A stretch of 9,791 bases of DNA from Thermoplasmata archaeon (GTDB lineage: Archaea; Thermoplasmatota; E2; UBA202; JdFR-43): positions 1-9,791 of the forward strand of contig QMSU01000022.1 in NCBI GenBank assembly GCA_003650975.1. Direction: 5' to 3'. Shown one piece after another: positions 6,851 through 9,791 of the stretch. Each line of letters starts with the position of its first letter. The first letter of the stretch is position 1. The position numbers and the translations under genes were made by a program. The notes under the pieces are model-generated. The model was not told the DNA's origin, made no database searches, and worked only from the letters and a program-made list of their open reading frames with translations.

Positions 6851-6856
6851 ATCACC
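6851..6856 (-). promoter_or_regulatory. Ribosome binding site deciding the start of the 105-aa gene
   Basis: GGTGAT, 3 bases before the ATG at 6847 on the minus strand. It matches the right half of the archaeal Shine-Dalgarno consensus, and the ATG 18 bases further upstream has no such site. Confidence 0.6.
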
Positions 6857-6879
6857 AGTGATCATAAAGGATGGTCATA

Positions 6880-7323
6880 CTATTTAAACAATCCGAGCAC
6901 TTCTGACCACTTTTTCACCATTTCCTCCGATAAAGAATATACAGTGGCCTTCTTTTCAATTCTCCTTTCCACCTTCCCCATCCCCTCGAGTTCCTGCAGC
7001 CGTTCCCTTACGATTCTCCGTGAGGCGGTACCGCGATGCTCCCTTACTGCTTCCGTTATCTGGGAAATATTGAGGTGATTTCTGCGCAGGAGGGCGCGTA
7101 TGATTTCCCTGCTGATATCATCCTTTATGCCTTCAAAAATGTCCTCGTGCGGCAGCATCCCGAGGCGTACAAGGGAATCCATCATCCGCAGATATCGTTC
7201 TGCAAGTTCCTGCATACGCCCAATGGGTCCGGTTAAGTGCGCAATAATCTGCTCAAGCTTCTCTATCTTTTCGCTCAATTCCCTGATTTCCTGCTGCATG
7301 TCCTTTTTGCGCTCCTTTCCCAT
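6880..7323 (-). CDS. Coiled-coil plus winged-helix protein, probable DNA-binding regulator
   Basis: A 147-residue protein, first gene of the four-gene block. Residues 8-30 (QQEIRELSEKIEKLEQIIAHL) have the heptad pattern of a coiled coil, so a dimer is likely. A helical linker (35-60) follows, with ERYLRMMDSLVRLGMLP. The C-terminal region 66-140 looks like a winged helix: ISREIIRALLRR as the first helix, NISQITEAV as the second, ASRRIVRERLQELEGMG as the recognition helix and KVERRIEKKATVYSLSE as the wing. There is no sensor domain or metal site, so what it responds to is not visible; it may act by dimer state or partner binding. The start is supported by a good TATA box 27 bases upstream and no ribosome binding site (leaderless); Met9 is an alternative. 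The role as regulator of its own operon is inference from position. Confidence 0.84.
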   Translation of the reverse strand: MGKERKKDMQQEIRELSEKIEKLEQIIAHLTGPIGRMQELAERYLRMMDSLVRLGMLPHEDIFEGIKDDISREIIRALLRRNHLNISQITEAVREHRGTASRRIVRERLQELEGMGKVERRIEKKATVYSLSEEMVKKWSEVLGLFK

Positions 7324-7346
7324 TCCATATCAATATCTGAAAAGTC

Positions 7347-7354
7347 ATATAAAA
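7347..7354 (-). promoter_or_regulatory. TATA box of the four-gene operon
   Basis: TTTTATAT on the minus strand, the best TATA match in the window, centred about 27 bases upstream of the ATG at 7323 with no Shine-Dalgarno between. It should drive the winged-helix, 105-aa, 83-aa and methyltransferase genes from a leaderless start. Confidence 0.65.
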
Positions 7355-7415
7355 CAGGTTTCATGTGACTGAAGTTGACCATGAGCGGTAAGCCCCCCAT
7401 CTTCAGGAATGCAAC

Positions 7416-7436
7416 AAAAAGATGGCATGTAATGCC
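7416..7436 (-). terminator. Probable hairpin and T-tract terminator, distal copy
   Basis: On the minus strand GGCAT-TAC-ATGCC (7436 to 7424) is a perfect 5-bp, 3-base-loop hairpin, followed after ATC by TTTTT. It lies about 140 bases past the end of the oxidoreductase operon and before the next promoter. The stem is short, so hairpin strength is modest; archaeal RNA polymerase can stop at T-tracts without one. Confidence 0.45.
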
Positions 7437-7532
7437 TGAGTGACTCGTGTTGCATGCCCAATATCCAGCATTTGCGAGGATTTGTGCATATACGGCATTC
7501 GCTCATGGAGGAAAAAAGTGCGATGTAATGCC
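7416..7532. repeat. Degenerate 21-base direct repeat, two copies 96 bases apart
   Basis: Positions 7416-7436 and 7512-7532 match at 17 of 21 bases, including an unbroken ATGTAATGCC and the A-tract at the left. Each copy carries the T-tract (minus strand) of one proposed terminator, so the repeat may be a duplicated terminator or a pair of protein-binding sites. Confidence 0.6.
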
Positions 7533-7551
7533 AGAATACAGGCATTTCTGG
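7512..7551 (-). terminator. Probable terminator of the oxidoreductase operon with two alternative hairpins
   Basis: On the minus strand, 25 bases past the beta-subunit stop, CCAGAA/TTCTGG (9-base loop) overlaps a second possible stem AATGCC/GGCATT (8-base loop). The two cannot form together. A TTTTTT tract follows at 7517-7512. The hairpins and T-tract in the right order and place support termination here. Confidence 0.5.
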
Positions 7552-7576
7552 ATGAAAACCGGCATCTTACAAATGA

Positions 7577-8722
7577 CTATCCCACCACCGATTTCTCCTT
7601 CACCACTCCCCCGCCTTTAAAGCGGCTGATGTTGAGGCGATCTATGGGCATCTCCAGTTTTTCCCCACAGATGAGCTGGGCCAGAAGGCGAGCCGTCATT
7701 GGCGCAATCATGAATCCGTGGCCGCTGAAACCATTGCACTGAATGAAACCTTCCACATCTGTTGTCCCAAGAATCGGCAGTGCATCAGGTGTGACATCAT
7801 AGTAACCCGTCCACTGGCGGAGTATATTGATATGTTTGAGCGGTGGTGCATATCTCCCGAGCATGTACGCCATGTGACGCAGAAAGGAATAGGTGGGTTC
7901 CTCGTGGTACCCTGTTGTCTCTTCTGGCGATGGAATGCCGCCCAGAATCTGCCCGTGGTCCTGCTGGCTGAAATAAATGCCGTGTTTGAATGAGATGACC
8001 ATGCAGTCGAATAGGCGGCGGAGTGGCTCGGTGACCAGTGCCTCCTTTCTTACGGGTTGGTTCGGCATCGCGATACCGGCCATTCTGGAAATGTGCGGGC
8101 TCCATGCCCCTGCTGCATTCACCACAACCGGCGTGGTGATGACCCCACTATCAGTAACCACTGCAGTGACCCTCCCCTCATTGACACGGATGTCCTTCAC
8201 CTCAGTGAATTTGTGAATGGAAGCGCCGTGTCGCTCCGCTGCCCGTGCATATGCATAGGTGGTGAGAAACGGGTTGGCATGACCATCTGTTGAGCAAAAG
8301 GTGGCAGCAATGGCGTCCATCCCCTTCACATCCAGGATGGGTGCAATCTCGCGTATCTCATCTTCGTAGATGATACGCACCGGGAGACCTATTCGCCGCT
8401 GCATGGCAACATTTTCCTTTGCCTGGTGCATATCATCCTCATCATGTATCGCGATGAGATATCCTCCCTGTCTGAGTTCGATATCATGCCCCAGCTCCTC
8501 AGAAAGATGCTCGAAGATGGCAACGCTCCTTTTGGCAAGGAGTGCGTTCTCTTCGGTGCTCCACTGCTGGCGGATGCCTGCGCCGCACCTCCCGGTGGCG
8601 CCGTGCGCGAGCCATCGCTTTTCAAGAACAACCACCTCTTTTCCCCTCCTGCTGAGCTCGTATGCCAGTGCACAGCCGTTAATACCGCCGCCCACGATGA
8701 CCACATCTGCTTTACTTTTCAT
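7577..8722 (-). CDS. FAD-dependent amine/imino-acid dehydrogenase beta subunit (DAO family, L-proline dehydrogenase PDH1 beta-like)
   Basis: A 381-residue flavoprotein of the D-amino acid oxidase superfamily, expected to oxidise a secondary amine or imino acid. The N-terminal Rossmann motif is VVIVGGGINGCALAYELSRRG (7-27), with E34 (VVLEKR) placed to bind the FAD ribose. GATGRCGAGIRQQW (41-54) closely recalls the RCGTGIRQQF signature I associate with the beta subunit of Thermococcales PDH1 and related sarcosine oxidase-like enzymes. VVNAAGAWSP (200-209) and the C-terminal WTGYYDVTPDALPILG (304-319) and CNGFSGHGFMIAP (329-341) are typical of the fold. The start overlaps the end of the [2Fe-2S] gene by 11 bases and has a GGGGGG site 5 bases upstream. 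It is the last gene of the four-subunit operon, before two terminator-like elements. Substrate might be L-proline, hydroxyproline, sarcosine or glycine; sequence cannot decide. Confidence 0.9.
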   Translation of the reverse strand: MKSKADVVIVGGGINGCALAYELSRRGKEVVVLEKRWLAHGATGRCGAGIRQQWSTEENALLAKRSVAIFEHLSEELGHDIELRQGGYLIAIHDEDDMHQAKENVAMQRRIGLPVRIIYEDEIREIAPILDVKGMDAIAATFCSTDGHANPFLTTYAYARAAERHGASIHKFTEVKDIRVNEGRVTAVVTDSGVITTPVVVNAAGAWSPHISRMAGIAMPNQPVRKEALVTEPLRRLFDCMVISFKHGIYFSQQDHGQILGGIPSPEETTGYHEEPTYSFLRHMAYMLGRYAPPLKHINILRQWTGYYDVTPDALPILGTTDVEGFIQCNGFSGHGFMIAPMTARLLAQLICGEKLEMPIDRLNISRFKGGGVVKEKSVVG

Positions 8723-8975
8723 CGCATCCCCCCATCATGCCTACCTCAACGGCCACATCCGGCGGGCGGAGTGATGGAATGATTTCCTCGAGTCCTTTGC
8801 CCGTTTTTCTCGCCAAGATTTTGGCAGCAATAAGGAGGCAGGTTCTTCCCTGACAGTGGCCCATTCCCAGCCGCAGCACCTGCTTCAGCTCCGCAAGAGT
8901 GGTGCACCCGTATTCGTCTATTGCCCTCAGTATGTCATCTTCCGTTATGTCCTCGCACCTGCACACAATTTTCAT
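8712..8975 (-). CDS. BFD-like [2Fe-2S] protein, small subunit of the dehydrogenase complex
   Basis: An 87-residue protein of the bacterioferritin-associated ferredoxin-like [2Fe-2S] family. Ligands C5 and C7 (VCRCEDIT) and C41 and C46 (MGHCQGRTC) give the C-x-C-x33-C-x4-C pattern, with the usual TTLAELKQVLRLGMGHCQG run in between (25-43). In dye-linked PDH-type complexes this small subunit, or domain, relays electrons between the flavin subunits. The open frame extends back to 9080, but the start at 8975 is chosen because its ATGA overlaps the stop of the ferredoxin-like gene, GGTGAT lies 3 bases upstream, and MKIVCRCEDIT is the normal family N-terminus. The stop lies inside the beta gene's first codons. 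The C-terminal tail (EVGMMGGCDEK) lies beyond the family core; its Cys84 is not an expected ligand. Confidence 0.9.
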   Translation of the reverse strand: MKIVCRCEDITEDDILRAIDEYGCTTLAELKQVLRLGMGHCQGRTCLLIAAKILARKTGKGLEEIIPSLRPPDVAVEVGMMGGCDEK

Positions 8976-9436
8976 GACATCACCCGTATGTTCCGCACTT
9001 CCATTGCATATTCCCTGGGGACTTCGATGGTCACCACCGGTGTTTTCATTTTTCTCACTCGTTTCACTACGCCATCGCACACATGCTCCCCCTCCCTGTT
9101 CAGGGCCGTGACACGGTCGCCCTTTTCGGGTAACGGGACAAATTCATAGGGAACCGTAACCTGTGCATGTTCCCCTTCAATTTTTACCAGAAATATTGCC
9201 AGGCCCGGGCACACCTCAACGCATGTACCGCAGCCGGTGCATGCACCGTAATCAACCCTCGGCACTGCATTGATATGTTCCATGGAAATGGCCCTCACCG
9301 GGCAGGCATCCACACAGGGATTGCAGGGAATCTCCTGTACACATTCTATGATGGCAACTCCCTTTTTCAGATGCTCTTCACCCGGTATATCGAGTTCCTC
9401 GAGTTCAATCACTCCTTCCCGTTCCCATCGTTTCAT
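8972..9436 (-). CDS. Ferredoxin-like subunit with two [4Fe-4S] clusters
   Basis: A 154-residue electron-transfer subunit. Eight Cys form two ferredoxin motifs: C32-x5-C38-x2-C41-x3-C45-P (ECVQEIPCNPCVDACPVRAI) and C66-x2-C69-x2-C72-x3-C76-P (ACTGCGTCVEVCPG). The EIPCNPC variant is what I expect in the ferredoxin-like subunit of PDH/sarcosine-oxidase-type complexes. The C-terminal part (about 85-154) is a beta-rich region without Cys ligands (C120 only), including PYEFVPLPEKGDRVTALN and TPVVTIEVP. The start at 9436 has AGGGG 4 bases upstream; the ATG at 9448 is possible and would add four residues, while the open frame to 9547 is rejected because it runs deep into the alpha gene. The overlap with alpha is 32 bases and its ATGA stop is shared with the BFD-like start, so the subunits are translationally coupled. 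Confidence 0.9.
   Translation of the reverse strand: MKRWEREGVIELEELDIPGEEHLKKGVAIIECVQEIPCNPCVDACPVRAISMEHINAVPRVDYGACTGCGTCVEVCPGLAIFLVKIEGEHAQVTVPYEFVPLPEKGDRVTALNREGEHVCDGVVKRVRKMKTPVVTIEVPREYAMEVRNIRVMS
8979..8984 (-). promoter_or_regulatory. Ribosome binding site deciding the start of the BFD-like gene
   Basis: GGTGAT on the minus strand, 3 bases before the ATG at 8975, inside the last codons of the ferredoxin-like gene. It has the same geometry as the site at 6851-6856. Confidence 0.6.
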
Positions 9437-9791
9437 AATACCCCTCATAAATCTTTTCCTTTGCCCGGTGCGGGCGTTCTCCGAAATACCCCTTCCTGAA
9501 CATTGCCAGCTCATCCCTGAGTGAGGCCATCCTCTGCTCAAACCCATCCACCGGCTTCATTGAATTGGCGGCATGAAGACCCGCAATGCGCCCCTCAATC
9601 ATGGCAGTGGATGCCTCCTCGATGTTTGCCAGATCTCCCGCCACATAGATGCCGCCCCTCGTTGTCTCCATGTTCTCGTTATGAAGTGAAACCCAGCCCC
9701 CTGCTTCATTGACAAAGGTGATGGTGGCTCCTGTCTGTGCCACCAGACGGATGGTGGGAGTGAGCCCCACGGCAAGGCAGATAAAATCGCA
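9405..9791 (-). CDS. NAD(P)/FAD-dependent oxidoreductase alpha subunit, C-terminal part, truncated by window edge
   Basis: The last 128 residues of the alpha flavoprotein subunit of the complex, whose 5' part is outside the window. The frame is open to the right edge (CDFICLAVGLTP), so the GTG at 9770 is an internal Val codon, not a start. CLAVGLTP followed by GGIYVAGDLANIEEASTAMI is the classic end of a two-dinucleotide-binding-domain oxidoreductase: the GIYVAGD Asp contacts the FAD pyrophosphate/ribityl region, and EGRIAGLHAA is the closing helix. The Lys/Arg-rich tail (AMFRKGYFGERPHRAKEKIYEG) follows. In the Thermococcales PDH1-type enzyme the alpha subunit oxidises NADH or relays electrons to a dye. 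The stop at 9405 lies 32 bases inside the ferredoxin-like gene. The operon promoter is not in the window. Confidence 0.9.
   Translation of the reverse strand, partial: CDFICLAVGLTPTIRLVAQTGATITFVNEAGGWVSLHNENMETTRGGIYVAGDLANIEEASTAMIEGRIAGLHAANSMKPVDGFEQRMASLRDELAMFRKGYFGERPHRAKEKIYEGYYETMGTGRSD

Larger units (their letters stand above)
7324..7576. other. 253-base intergenic region rich in short inverted and direct repeats
   Basis: No convincing gene lies here. The left end holds the promoter of the four-gene operon. The rest contains four copies of AATGCC or its complement GGCATT (7431-7436, 7494-7499, 7527-7532, 7541-7546), other GCAT/ATGC clusters (for example TGCATGCC near 7451), and an inverted repeat CCATCTT/AAGATGG (7397-7403 with 7419-7425, 15-base loop). 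On the minus strand two of these units end in T-tracts and lie downstream of the oxidoreductase operon, so tandem termination signals are the simplest reading; operator sites for the winged-helix protein are the alternative. Confidence 0.6.

Noticed and set aside
7345..7545. 66-codon minus-strand frame in the 253-base gap
   Set aside because: It covers the promoter and repeat elements, has no ribosome site, and its product shows no organised domain; the repeats explain the sequence better.
7397..7551. CRISPR array or insertion-sequence end
   Set aside because: Only two degenerate copies, no uniform spacers, no terminal inverted repeats with target duplication and no transposase or cas gene nearby.
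7440..7742. Plus-strand frame entering the beta-subunit gene, possible gene remnant
   Set aside because: Most of it is antisense to the conserved FAD protein, and the intergenic part resembles no known protein or transposase.
8976..9080. N-terminal extension of the BFD-like protein
   Set aside because: The extra 35 residues lie inside the ferredoxin-like gene and do not belong to the family; the ATGA overlap and GGTGAT site define the start at 8975.

Overview
The window looks like chromosomal DNA of a euryarchaeote. It carries the C-terminal half of the large subunit of the archaeal D-family replicative polymerase (DP2). It also carries a three-OB-fold RPA followed by an RPA-associated OB-fold protein, a pairing known from Euryarchaeota. 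Several genes show archaeal promoter geometry, with a TATA-like box about 22-27 bases upstream of a start codon that has no ribosome binding site. Base composition is moderate and mixed. A Thermoplasmatota-type or related lineage is possible, but the sequence alone does not settle it.

Layout, left to right. (1) 2-1639 (+): DP2, cut by the left edge. (2) 1674-2030 (-): a small Tic20/DUF4870-like membrane protein. (3) 2122-3591 (+): a divergent Nramp-superfamily transporter that shares a 91-base divergent promoter region with (2). (4) 3596-5675 (-): RPA then RPA-associated protein, an almost overlapping two-gene operon read from a promoter just upstream of 5675. (5) 5722-7323 (-): four tightly packed genes, namely a coiled-coil/winged-helix regulator, two small mutually related helical proteins and a SAM-dependent methyltransferase. 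(6) 7324-7576: a 253-base gap with a promoter for block 5 and a set of repeated hairpin/T-tract elements. (7) 7577-9791 (-): a four-gene oxidoreductase operon (alpha, ferredoxin-like, BFD-like [2Fe-2S], beta), with alpha cut by the right edge.

How the genes work together. DP2, RPA and the RPA-associated protein serve DNA replication and repair. The right-hand operon encodes all four subunit types of a dye-linked L-proline dehydrogenase-type complex (PDH1 type of Thermococcales). Such a complex should oxidise a secondary or imino acid at the beta FAD and pass electrons through FAD and Fe-S centres to an acceptor. The substrate cannot be fixed from sequence. The four-gene block 5 is the least explained part: its two middle proteins match no family I recognise, are paralogues of each other, and are flanked by a putative DNA-binding protein and a methyltransferase of clearly lower GC content. 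I do not see a mobile element, CRISPR array, tRNA or rRNA.
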